A stretch of DNA of 64,000 nt, taken from contig NC_026744.1 in assembly GCF_000210295.1 (NCBI RefSeq), positions 2,914,001 to 2,978,000 on the forward strand, read 5' to 3'. The stretch comes from Trypanosoma brucei gambiense DAL972. Its lineage: Eukaryota; Euglenozoa; Kinetoplastea; Trypanosomatida; Trypanosomatidae. Position 1 is the first letter of the stretch. Each line of letters begins with the position of its first letter. The position numbers were made by a program, and so were the translations under genes. This document shows positions 38,554 to 46,800 of this stretch, one piece after another. The notes under the pieces are model-generated. The model was not told the origin of the DNA. It saw nothing but the letters and a program-made list of their open reading frames with translations, and did not search any database.

Positions 38554-38787
38554 ATGCTTTCTTCTCCCCACCGGTTCTGTGGTCAGGGAAGAGACTGTAT
38601 GAATCGGGTCGAGAAGACATTCGGCGGAAATAGTTTTTTTCTTTTTAAAGCCCTGCTTTTTATCGCAGGCGCAGTGCTTCCGATCTTCTTGTTAGAGAAA
38701 GGATCCGGGCTCGACAGTCGCGTTGCATCACCACCAGCGACGTCCTTCTTATCTCTGCTCGTTAATCCTTTCTACCCCTCACCTTAA
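38554..38787 (+). CDS. Candidate small membrane protein
   Basis: This ATG ORF encodes 77 residues with one plausible transmembrane helix (FFLFKALLFIAGAVLPIFLL, about residues 27-46), flanked by a basic N-terminus and a polar C-terminus. Size and shape would suit a small mitochondrial inner-membrane or ER protein. No family is recognised, and it lies in what could simply be a 3' UTR. I list it because annotators often miss such genes in trypanosomes, and confidence is low. Confidence 0.3.
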   Translation: MLSSPHRFCGQGRDCMNRVEKTFGGNSFFLFKALLFIAGAVLPIFLLEKGSGLDSRVASPPATSFLSLLVNPFYPSP

Positions 38788-38800
38788 CAAATACATGGCT

Positions 38801-38818
38801 CTCTTTTTTTCCTTTTAG
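38801..38818 (+). promoter_or_regulatory. Predicted polypyrimidine tract and trans-splice acceptor
   Basis: CTCTTTTTTTCCTTTTAG ends with AG at 38817-38818, sixteen bases before the ATG at 38835. It supports that ATG over the TTG at 38829. Confidence 0.65.
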
Positions 38819-38834
38819 GCGCAAAGTTTTGGAA

Positions 38835-39431
38835 ATGCGTTGTGTGAGACGATCTGTTTTGGGCTCACGCGGCTTGAAGCGGCCCATGTTTAATTACACC
38901 CGTATTTTTAGCATGGGGATCACACAGCACACATTTACTGGTGCTCTGCTGGAGGACTTAAGGGCCGGAGGGTGCTGCGGGGATCAAACAGAAGACAACC
39001 CTGGGAGCTCTCTTCGACATGGGGAGCTCGACCACTTTGAAAGTCCGGAAGCCGAGGCTGCGCACGTTGAGAAGGTGAACACCGTAGTTGATGATTTATT
39101 TTCCCGGATGCCCTTGCCCGAAGATCCAATGGGGGCTGCGTTGGCCCCAACCAAAGAAGAAATGGAGGAAAAGGCCGAATGGGATGTGTTAAAGGAGGTT
39201 GTGCGTGAGCGATACCAACGCAAGATTGCACTCAAAGAGGCTGAGAGAGTCAGGATTGATAAGGCGATGCAGCATTACCGAGTGGATAAGGATATTGAGG
39301 GGGGAGTCTCAGGTGTAACTGGTGCCACCGGCGATTCTGAAAAAATTCGAAAGAAAATTGAGCGGATGAAACAGGAAATCGTTGAGCTTGAGCGGCGCCT
39401 CGAAGCAGCGAACCACGATGATAATTTGTAG
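38835..39431 (+). CDS. Hypothetical protein, probably mitochondrial
   Basis: This 198-residue protein begins with an Arg-rich, acid-free stretch (MRCVRRSVLGSRGLKRPMF) that looks like a mitochondrial presequence. Residues about 90-135 are charged and helical. The last ~35 residues form a short coiled coil (KIRKKIERMKQEIVELERRL). I recognise no family. Small proteins of this kind in trypanosomes are often mitoribosome or respiratory-complex components, but that is only inference. The splice acceptor sixteen bases upstream favours the ATG chosen. Confidence 0.6.
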   Translation: MRCVRRSVLGSRGLKRPMFNYTRIFSMGITQHTFTGALLEDLRAGGCCGDQTEDNPGSSLRHGELDHFESPEAEAAHVEKVNTVVDDLFSRMPLPEDPMGAALAPTKEEMEEKAEWDVLKEVVRERYQRKIALKEAERVRIDKAMQHYRVDKDIEGGVSGVTGATGDSEKIRKKIERMKQEIVELERRLEAANHDDNL

Positions 39432-40021
39432 TGTCTGCGGAGGTGTGAGGCTTCTTTTTTTTTTTTTGCCAGATAGTTGTTCTTTGCCTGTATTCACTGG
39501 TGCGTACCCTCATTTCTTATAGTGACCCCCCTGTGGTATGGCCGTTGTGCTGACGGTACCGCAAAACGAATTTGAAACGGCGTCACATAAAAGATACCGG
39601 GGACTGGGGTGTTGTTGAGGTCTGGTGTTGGCTTAATAGGGATCCAACCAATGGCGTCCTCTTTTTTTTTCTTTATTCATGGAGGAGTTTACGTTGTGGT
39701 GTGCCGGTTGACGGTGTTTTGATGTGGTGCTGTAGGTGGCGCACAGCGCTGCGTAGTTAGCGTTCGGTGGGTTGTAAGTAGTCCATGGATAAACTGTTGC
39801 GGTGTAGCATTGGGAAATGGAGGGCCTAAGCAGATGGCACCCTCTAGGACTGATTAGTCCGTGGCCTTAACCGCTCTTCTTGCTCTCGTAAACTCTTTGA
39901 CTGTTTTTCTTTCTGCATGTTTACCCCGGATAATCTCAACGGGGAAATCAGCGCCTGGCGTACCGTCCCTTTACCGTATTTGTTTGTAGGTATTTAACCC
40001 TGTGGTTGTTTCTGTAGGACG
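39432..40021. other. Intergenic region
   Basis: No supported gene. It contains a T-run near 39453-39468, a T/C-rich run near 39661-39677 and a pair of short inverted repeats at 39817-39860. A splice-acceptor-like TTGTTTCTGTAG ends at 40017, four bases before the next ATG. Confidence 0.5.
39817..39860 (+). other. Two adjacent short hairpins
   Basis: GAGGG near 39819 can pair with CCCTC near 39840, and GGACT (39847-39851) pairs perfectly with AGTCC (39856-39860) around a GATT loop. This might be a structured UTR element or part of a small RNA, but such short inverted repeats occur by chance. Confidence 0.25.
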
Positions 40022-40531
40022 ATGTTCCACAGGGCATTCGTCAGTTCAAGTGATTTAACGGGCTGTACGATAGCGCTTTCAAGCGTTTGCACGCAGAAGA
40101 GGTACTGGGCTAAGCCCAAAAAAAGACCGAAAGTCGGTCAAGGTTTTCACGAGAAGGCTCAGAAGTGGCGCGAAGAATATCTTCTTGATAGGCATCGTGC
40201 CCTTGCCGACAGTCTTCGCGCTTATGTAGAGTTTAGTACCTCTAAGCGCGTGGAACCTTGGGATGCGCGCTTTAAACCATTTGACCGTATCGAGAAGGAT
40301 GGTGTTTATGTGCTTATGCGTTACATGATGGAGGAGAAACTGCAGCTGTGCAACTACCATCATCGCCCCGTCAAGCGTTTGTTTTGTAACATTGGACTCA
40401 TGGGACCCCAGATAACGACGAAGGCCCGCTGGAAACCGTATCGCTTTGCAACTAACCCTGCCGGCACCTCGAAGGCCGAGCGAATGTATCAGAGAGACAA
40501 GACTGTGTACACACATGGGCACAACGATTAA
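40022..40531 (+). CDS. Hypothetical mitochondrial protein, possible mitoribosomal subunit
   Basis: This 169-residue basic protein has a hydroxylated, nearly acid-free N-terminus (MFHRAFVSSSDLTG then SVCTQKRYWAKPKKRP) that suits a mitochondrial presequence. The body contains HEKAQKWREEYLLDRHRAL, KPFDRIEKDGVYVLMRYMME and ends with an Arg/Lys-rich, tyrosine-bearing tail. The conserved-looking, RNA-protein-like composition suggests a mitochondrial ribosome or RNA-processing component, but I do not recognise a family. The predicted spliced leader site is only four bases upstream of the ATG. Confidence 0.65.
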   Translation: MFHRAFVSSSDLTGCTIALSSVCTQKRYWAKPKKRPKVGQGFHEKAQKWREEYLLDRHRALADSLRAYVEFSTSKRVEPWDARFKPFDRIEKDGVYVLMRYMMEEKLQLCNYHHRPVKRLFCNIGLMGPQITTKARWKPYRFATNPAGTSKAERMYQRDKTVYTHGHND

Positions 40532-40703
40532 GAAAGAAAGGGTGTCGCTGACGCAGCCTTCAGTTGCGTGGTACTGATGATGGTTTAATGCTGTTGAACT
40601 AATTTATCACCTTAGTGACTCATGTTTGGTTGGTGTAAACTAATAAGTGAGTTTGTGTTGCATATGCCCCACCCTCCCCTATAGCTTTTATCTCGCTCGT
40701 TCG

Positions 40704-41045
40704 ATGGGTGGGCCACCAAGGAAGAGAGAGCGTGAAGGGGAAGCTCTTAAGCCAAAGTCTAAAGAGGAACAATTGCCTATAAAAAACGAATGCACCTTGG
40801 ACAGGCGCGAGGGAAAGCAAATTGTCGCTGAGAAATGGAGTGAGGTGGTTGTTGACGACAATGAAAGTCAGGAACGCTCAAACGAAAGTGTATCCGAATC
40901 TCAGGTGTATGACACTGAGGAGGAGCTACTGGCGGCAGGTGAGGACCTGAGCGGCGATGCTCTAAAAGATTTCCTGCGTAAGAACTTCGTCGACTTCATC
41001 GATGAGAAGGTGGCCCGTGTCGGTGATCTGGATCTAATGAATTGA
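40704..41045 (+). CDS. Small acidic hypothetical protein
   Basis: This 113-residue protein starts at the ATG at 40704; a GTG-initiated extension from 40647 is ignored because CCCCTATAG at 40675-40683 looks like the splice acceptor. A basic, nuclear-signal-like start (GGPPRKRERE) is followed by an acidic, Ser/Glu-rich middle. A conserved-looking helix (EELLAAGEDLSGDALKDFL) comes next, ending in FVDFIDEKVARVGDLDLMN. No domain is recognised. The layout, a disordered head and one amphipathic helix, would suit a regulatory or adaptor subunit. Confidence 0.6.
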   Translation: MGGPPRKREREGEALKPKSKEEQLPIKNECTLDRREGKQIVAEKWSEVVVDDNESQERSNESVSESQVYDTEEELLAAGEDLSGDALKDFLRKNFVDFIDEKVARVGDLDLMN

Positions 41046-41482
41046 TGAAAGACCTTTTCCTCCTTTCTCCACTCGTCTTTACTCCTCCCTGACGAGGGCG
41101 AGAATGCCACGCAGCTGTGGATGTTAGCAAGATGCAACGCTTGGGGTCGGGAAGAGGTGCCAGCTCTCGGAGTCTCTTCCGTGTGTTTTGTCTTTACCTC
41201 ACAATACGGATGAAAAGTGGTTGCAGTGGCTGCTTCGATGTGTTTCTTGCCCTGTCTTTTTTCTTTGTGCTACTATTCCCATCTATTTCCTTTTTCATAC
41301 ACTATTTGTGGCGATTTGAAACCCCAGCCGGTGAGCCCGCTTCTTGGTAGACGAAACCCTGATCACGTGTTTGTGTTTGTGTGTGTGTGTTTGAGACTTC
41401 CCCGCGCTCCCTTGGGACCATCCACCTTTACAGAGACATACTTTTTACTTTCGCGTTTCCTTATGCAAGTAGTTATTGGAGC
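41046..41482. other. Intergenic region
   Basis: Pyrimidine-rich, with GTGTGTGTGT at 41381-41390. The frame of the next gene is open back through here from a GTG, but the first ATG and the splice acceptor place the start at 41483. Confidence 0.55.
41441..41469 (+). promoter_or_regulatory. Predicted polypyrimidine tract and trans-splice acceptor
   Basis: A T/C tract followed by GCAAG, with AG at 41468-41469, thirteen bases before the ATG at 41483. Confidence 0.55.
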
Positions 41483-44461
41483 ATGTCAGCTACGAGTTTT
41501 CATTTCGCAGCGTCAGGGAAAAGCATTCATCATCTGGATGCCGTTGGTGACGTTAGATACTGCAGTGAGCAAGGGATCGTGTCCGATATCCTGAATAATA
41601 TCGGGAGCGGCACTCTGGTCTTTGCTATAGTAGATAATCGCGGGGATGGAGAGGAGCTACTGAGGATGCTGTTTACGAGTTTTGCGGATACATGGGGGAG
41701 TCCGCTTGGCGCCTGGACGCAGTTTGGTGTATCATTTATTGATGAAGCTTCGTGCGAGTTGCTTCAGTACCAGTGTGATCGCCATTCCGATATTGTAAGT
41801 ATCATTGAAGATGAAGGCGCTCAGTACCGATGTTGTTCAATAACCGCCTCCGTGGTAGAACCCACGAGTGATTCCTTCGATTTTTTGAGAGTCACTCTGA
41901 CCCTGGTGATTTGGAGTGAGAGAAGTGGTGACAAAGATTTTCTCCGAACAGCAGAAATGGTGACAACAGCGCAAGGGATAAAGCTGGGGTCTATCTTCTT
42001 TTACTTTGCTTCTGAAGATATTTCGTTTGTGGACCGATGTTTGTCCATGGCCAACAAACTTCGGGATGTTTGTCTCACTCGCACCCTTGGGTCTAACAAA
42101 AAAAGAGACTTTGATACACTTTTGAAACAGGTGAGGGGATGGTCACTCTTCACAAACGAGTTCTATCGTATGGGTCCGCAGTTGGAGGGTCCGTATTTAA
42201 TCAATCTCAATCCCCGTTTGGTTGTCGGAGAGAAGCTTGCCCACCTTGTGTCGCGTGGTGTTAGTTGGATTGTGGCGGATGGGTCTAGTGCGAGTTACAG
42301 CGATATTGTTGTACTTCCATTGGGTTGTGGTAGCGATGGGAAAAATCCTGGAAATGTGTTCTCACCTCACTGCAGTCTTAGTTACGAAGGGGAAACTGTG
42401 TTTATCCGCCCAGAGTGCGGCATGACGTACGTTAACGGAAAATTTTTATCATGCGAGACAGAGTTACAGCATGACGATCGTATTTTGCTGGGGAGTGGAA
42501 TGGCCTTTCGCTTCGTCTTGGTAACTGCAAAGGAGCAACAAGAACAATCGCCAAGAGTCGTTGATTGGGAATCTACTTTCAAAGAGTTCGAGATGGCGGC
42601 AGTGAACGTTACCAAGGAGGCCGAGCTACGCCAGCTCAATGATGAGGTTGCAGACTTACGCGAGGAGTGCGACCAACTTCGGCTTCAGCTCCAACAGGGA
42701 AGCCAAAGGAGTAACAAGGCGTGGTTGGTTCTCAGTAATCCTTCGGACACCCACGCAGGGCCTTGTGTTTGGGACCTGTGTTGGATGGTTGACGGTGATT
42801 CTGTAACCCTTGGGCCAGGGGGTGACATCTCTCCCCATTTAACCGAATCTGCTGCAATTTTACGAACGGCGGAGGGCTTCGTATGCCGTTCGGACTCTGG
42901 GGACACGGAGCTGGCTCATCTACAGCCATTTACTATAGGAGGAGGCGTATTTTCATTATGCCTACAGAGTGCTCTGGTGAACGCGAAGAGCAGCGCGGCA
43001 CAGAGCGGCTCGAGTTCCGAGGTGGCTAGGTTGGAGCGTGAGCGAGGGGATGATGTAAACGAAGTTAAGAGAACTCTTTATACGCTGCAGTGGACAATCG
43101 CTCATTTGTTGGACTTCGCTTTTCCAAAAGGAAAGGGGGCTGCCGACGACTTGAATGATGTTGCAGATCCGCCAATCAGGGCGCTGGTAACAGACTACAG
43201 CATATACACAGATGGCGAGTTTACGCTGCAGGGGCTGGCAGCGCAGGCAAGGACCATGATTGAAGCGATACAAATGTCTATGTCCAGAATGGCAGGGGAA
43301 ATCAATGGCGTCCTTACGCCGGTGAAACGTGCTGGTGGTGACGTTCGACTCCCCGAGACTCTGAGAGAAGGAACCCTTGGACGAGTTAAGAGGGAAAAAT
43401 ATCTTTCGTGTGAGACAAACGAGAAAGTGGCAAATTCAGCACGGAGAGCACTAACCGATCTTAATTCGAGGTCAAAGAGACCCCACAAGTCTACCATTTC
43501 TCAACTAAGTGAAGAGGAGTTACATGCACGTACGCTTGACCACCTTAGCGCCCAGGTGATGATTTTAAAAGCCAAGTGTTTTGTTGCTGCTCCCTTAGTT
43601 GTGAGGCAGATGAGCGTAGCCCTGCAAGTTCTTTCCTATGCCTGTGATTCTAAAATACAATTGAAACGGTACATCAGGGAGCTGGACTTGATATTGGAGA
43701 AGGACCCAAACGTGGTGGAGCTCAATGAGTGCAAGAAGCGGAACATCGCACTCGCTCTCGTTGACGTGCTTGTCTCTTTGAATTATGTAATGAGAAACTG
43801 TCACTTTACTCTTGCTGATAGGGAAACCGTGGATAGCCGACTGAAGCAATGGACATCCATTGCCGACATTTGTATTCCCGTTATCAGCAATGCCGAATCG
43901 TGGAGGCACAAGCCAAACATGGATCCAAGTCTCATGGCTCGGCAACGGCGTGCGCCTGCTGCTGTACACAATACTGCCCTTGCAAGTGCTGCCACTGTAA
44001 ACGCTACTACCACCGTTTTGAACACGCGGAGGACGCGTTTGCAGCCGACCACACCACGTGAGGTGGGGCAGACGCTGCGCAGTGCGCCGCCGGGTGGACA
44101 GGAGCATGTTGCGGCCTCGTACACAGTGCATCAAAGACGGCAGATGCTGAGCGGCACACCGGCTTCAACGTTAAGAAAGGCCCCAGTCGCCGACTCAGTT
44201 AATCGGGGAGTGAGCAAGTCATCGTTTCCCAAGCACATTCCTGTTTCCCCCCGGTTGGGCGCGCACGCTAAGGCATCTGGAAAGGTGACACCATTGCGAC
44301 TCAACCTTGCCACGCCATACCAATGCGCAGTAAGCAGCCCAAGGATCAACTCGGCCGCAAGGTCCGTGCCGCCTGATGTATCTAATTTTAATTCCTCAAG
44401 AACAGCGACGATGGGACGGTCTGCGACCACTGGGACACCTCTCAAAGCAAGAAAGGCGTGA
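41483..44461 (+). CDS. FHA-domain protein with degenerate kinesin-like head
   Basis: This 992-residue protein contains at about residues 236-353 an FHA domain of kinesin-3 style. It opens with YLINLNPRLVVGEKL, has SPHCSLSYEGETVFI as the core, and continues with GMTYVNGKFL and DDRILLGSGMAFRFV. The ~230 residues before it align in outline with the second half of a kinesin motor, ending in a segment like the motor's last helix (DISFVDRCLSMANKLRDV). There is no Walker A (GxxxxGKS/T), no switch I and no LAGSE-type switch II. A coiled coil follows at ~372-412, then a second globular stretch with GPGGDISPHLTESAAIL that may be another FHA-like fold. The last ~170 residues are basic, Thr/Ser/Pro-rich and disordered. 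I infer a non-motile kinesin derivative acting as a phosphothreonine-binding scaffold. Confidence 0.7.
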   Translation: MSATSFHFAASGKSIHHLDAVGDVRYCSEQGIVSDILNNIGSGTLVFAIVDNRGDGEELLRMLFTSFADTWGSPLGAWTQFGVSFIDEASCELLQYQCDRHSDIVSIIEDEGAQYRCCSITASVVEPTSDSFDFLRVTLTLVIWSERSGDKDFLRTAEMVTTAQGIKLGSIFFYFASEDISFVDRCLSMANKLRDVCLTRTLGSNKKRDFDTLLKQVRGWSLFTNEFYRMGPQLEGPYLINLNPRLVVGEKLAHLVSRGVSWIVADGSSASYSDIVVLPLGCGSDGKNPGNVFSPHCSLSYEGETVFIRPECGMTYVNGKFLSCETELQHDDRILLGSGMAFRFVLVTAKEQQEQSPRVVDWESTFKEFEMAAVNVTKEAELRQLNDEVADLREECDQLRLQLQQGSQRSNKAWLVLSNPSDTHAGPCVWDLCWMVDGDSVTLGPGGDISPHLTESAAILRTAEGFVCRSDSGDTELAHLQPFTIGGGVFSLCLQSALVNAKSSAAQSGSSSEVARLERERGDDVNEVKRTLYTLQWTIAHLLDFAFPKGKGAADDLNDVADPPIRALVTDYSIYTDGEFTLQGLAAQARTMIEAIQMSMSRMAGEINGVLTPVKRAGGDVRLPETLREGTLGRVKREKYLSCETNEKVANSARRALTDLNSRSKRPHKSTISQLSEEELHARTLDHLSAQVMILKAKCFVAAPLVVRQMSVALQVLSYACDSKIQLKRYIRELDLILEKDPNVVELNECKKRNIALALVDVLVSLNYVMRNCHFTLADRETVDSRLKQWTSIADICIPVISNAESWRHKPNMDPSLMARQRRAPAAVHNTALASAATVNATTTVLNTRRTRLQPTTPREVGQTLRSAPPGGQEHVAASYTVHQRRQMLSGTPASTLRKAPVADSVNRGVSKSSFPKHIPVSPRLGAHAKASGKVTPLRLNLATPYQCAVSSPRINSAARSVPPDVSNFNSSRTATMGRSATTGTPLKARKA

Positions 44462-45679
44462 GGTGGCAATGTGATTTGTTTCGTTTTCTCTCACTGTCCC
44501 CCCTTTTCCCTAACCCCTTTTATCTATTTTTTTTTGCCTGTGTGGGGATAACGAAGAAAACGACAGCAATAAAATCGCTTTGCTCCCTGCTTAGGTGTGT
44601 TCATGCTTTGTCGGTACGTTTTGTGGAAGAACTGAATGCAGAACTCCTCTCTTTTTTTTAAAACACTTTCATTATTCGCGCTGAAACCTGGTTGGCCGCC
44701 TATGTTCCCAATCGTGCGCCGCAGTTGTGAGCAAGGTGCTCGCACACATCTTTCCTTGTTCATTTCCCCTCGTTGTAATCGATCTTTTTGGCATTCAATG
44801 TTACTTTTCTCGACACTTCAACGTTTGAGTACCACTCACGCTGCGTGACCAGACCCTCAGAGTGACGCGTTTGTGTTTCGCAACAGTCAGTTGACTGTGT
44901 GCGCGTATGCATTTGTATGTCCTTGGCAGCAGGGGCTCCACATAATTTAAGTCTTTGCCTTCGCAAGGCGTACCTTTTCTTTCCCTTTCGCCAAACACCT
45001 GTCAGGATGGAGTGATCTACAACGATTAGATACCCCAGGTTCCCGGATCGTTTCCGTACTGCTCTGTGTTTCAAAACTTGTCTTAGGAGGCGGAAGACCT
45101 ATATGTTGCGGTGGAGTTTACTACGAAGAGATCAAGTAGTCACGCATTTATTTATAAAAATGCTATACATATATGCCTATATGTATGTATATCGGGATGG
45201 AAGGCAGGGTTAGCGACTTCTTGATGTAGGGGGTTTGGACCTTAGTGGAACTCGGTTTAACTTCCCGTGTTTGCTAATGGAAAACCCACCTGAAGGAAAC
45301 GCTAAGATACTTATTGCCTTTTCATGTTTATGCGGACGCAGGGGGGTGGATTGAACGTTCAGTTTTCTGAAGTTGACGATCCAACTAGAGGGGATGGGGT
45401 GGGAATCTGCTTGTGGTTTGAACCTAGGTGTAAAATGTAGTGGCAGCCAACAACTTTCTCTTTGCTACCCTGGATAACAACGTTGAACATGTTCCGTTAA
45501 TTACGTTTTTAGGTACTGTACAGTTTCGCCTTTCACGTGCAACCAGCTTTCCAGATGCAACTAAAATGTGGGGACGCTTGCATTAGATTCTGTTATTTTT
45601 TCTATTTTCCTATTTAAATTTCTTTCCTGGAATGCGCACCGAACCGCCCGCAATTCCGAACGTACACCACGTAGGATAG
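44462..45679. other. Intergenic region, about 1.2 kb
   Basis: No supported gene. T/C-rich near 44490-44540, an AT-rich stretch near 45145-45190 and a T-rich tract at 45590-45626. No tRNA or snRNA-like sequence was recognised. Confidence 0.5.
45594..45674 (+). promoter_or_regulatory. Predicted polypyrimidine tract and trans-splice acceptor
   Basis: A T-rich tract (45594-45627) is followed by AG-free sequence until GTAG at 45671-45674, five bases before the ATG at 45680. Confidence 0.5.
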
Positions 45680-46660
45680 ATGGAAAGGATGTCTCTCGCG
45701 GTGGTGAGACAGCTTGACGCTGACCACGAAAGGGGGGGAATCTGGTATCTTTCCGGACACCGGGACCATGTGCTTTCGATTGCCGCTAGCAGTCATGGTG
45801 TGTTCGCGACGTGCGACGCAAAAGGATTGGGTCTGTTATGGAAACACGATACTTCCCATTCTAACAGTGATCCCTCTCATGTCAGCAGGATATCTAGTGA
45901 GGGACCGGCTATCGTTGCGGCCTGTTTCCCTTCCAGCACGCGACTTTGTACGGCTCAAGGTAATGGACGGGTTGGCGTATGGGATATCGAAGCCTCCACG
46001 GAAGTGCAGTCACTTTCGCGTCTCCCCAGTCGTGGCAAGTCGGTAAATTGGCCCGTTATTAACGCACTTTCGGCGTGGGAGAGCGATCTTGTTGCCTACG
46101 GTGGCGATGATGGCTATTTGGTTCTTAGCAGTCTTGCGGTAAGGAATCCTGTTGTGTCAGTGAACCTGCGGGTTCCCATTACATCTGTTGCCGCAGCGGC
46201 CACTTCATTGCTTGTTGGTGATGTTCTTGGGAACATTCGTTGCTTTGATACGCGGACATTTAAAAGCCTCTATTGTTTTCAGGGACACCGTGGTGTCGTG
46301 ACCTCTGTATCGGTGAAGGAAGATGCTTCCTTGGCGGTGTCGTACGGCATGGATGACTCCCTTGCTTTGTGGAATGCGCTGCCCTTTTCACTCACCACAG
46401 AGGACCGTTTGATTCACAGGGGAGAATTCCACCAAGGCGACACAAAGACTCTTTTACGCTGTGATTGGGCAACTAGCGGTGCAGCTCTAGTTCCCGTGAG
46501 CGATGGTCGTGTTGTGTATCTTAGTGCCCCGACGCTTGATGGTATCAGAACAATACTCCCTGGGCGTCACCGACGGGAGCCGGCACAGTGTGCCGCATTC
46601 ATTGGGGATGGCTATGCTGTAAGCTCGGCTGAGACCGAGGTAATATTACAGCGAATTTAA
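45680..46660 (+). CDS. WD40 protein, U5 snRNP 40K-like
   Basis: This 326-residue protein is a single seven-bladed WD40 propeller. It starts with LSGHRDHVLSIA and later has DVLGNIRCFDTRTFKSL, FQGHRGVVTSVSV, and GMDDSLALWNALPFS followed by a blade beginning TLLRCDW. The order of a small-domain propeller with nearly no extensions, a CFDTR blade, and an (M)DxxxxLWxxxPF blade followed by LLRCxW is the pattern of SNRNP40 (U5-40K), which associates with PRP8 in the spliceosome. Trypanosomes need the spliceosome for trans-splicing of every mRNA. The WD repeats are divergent, with few canonical GH/WD pairs, so another WD40 family cannot be excluded. Confidence 0.62.
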   Translation: MERMSLAVVRQLDADHERGGIWYLSGHRDHVLSIAASSHGVFATCDAKGLGLLWKHDTSHSNSDPSHVSRISSEGPAIVAACFPSSTRLCTAQGNGRVGVWDIEASTEVQSLSRLPSRGKSVNWPVINALSAWESDLVAYGGDDGYLVLSSLAVRNPVVSVNLRVPITSVAAAATSLLVGDVLGNIRCFDTRTFKSLYCFQGHRGVVTSVSVKEDASLAVSYGMDDSLALWNALPFSLTTEDRLIHRGEFHQGDTKTLLRCDWATSGAALVPVSDGRVVYLSAPTLDGIRTILPGRHRREPAQCAAFIGDGYAVSSAETEVILQRI

Positions 46661-46740
46661 TAAAACCATTGTGTACCGGCCCTTCGTTCACTGTGAACTA
46701 TATTGCTGTGCATGCATATTGACTTTAGGTCCTCTTGGTA

Positions 46741-46779
46741 CCTTTCCCTCTGCTCTTCCTGTTCCCTTCTTATTTTTAG
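46741..46779 (+). promoter_or_regulatory. Predicted polypyrimidine tract and trans-splice acceptor
   Basis: An almost pure T/C tract ends in TTTTTAG (AG at 46778-46779), 21 bases before the ATG at 46801. Confidence 0.68.
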
Positions 46780-46800
46780 TCCCGACAGTGCAGGCACGCC

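Larger units (their letters stand above)
38312..38834. other. Intergenic region, T-rich
   Basis: T-rich 3' UTR-like sequence, a candidate small ORF (38554-38787) and the splice signal of the next gene at 38801-38818. Nothing else recognised. Confidence 0.5.
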
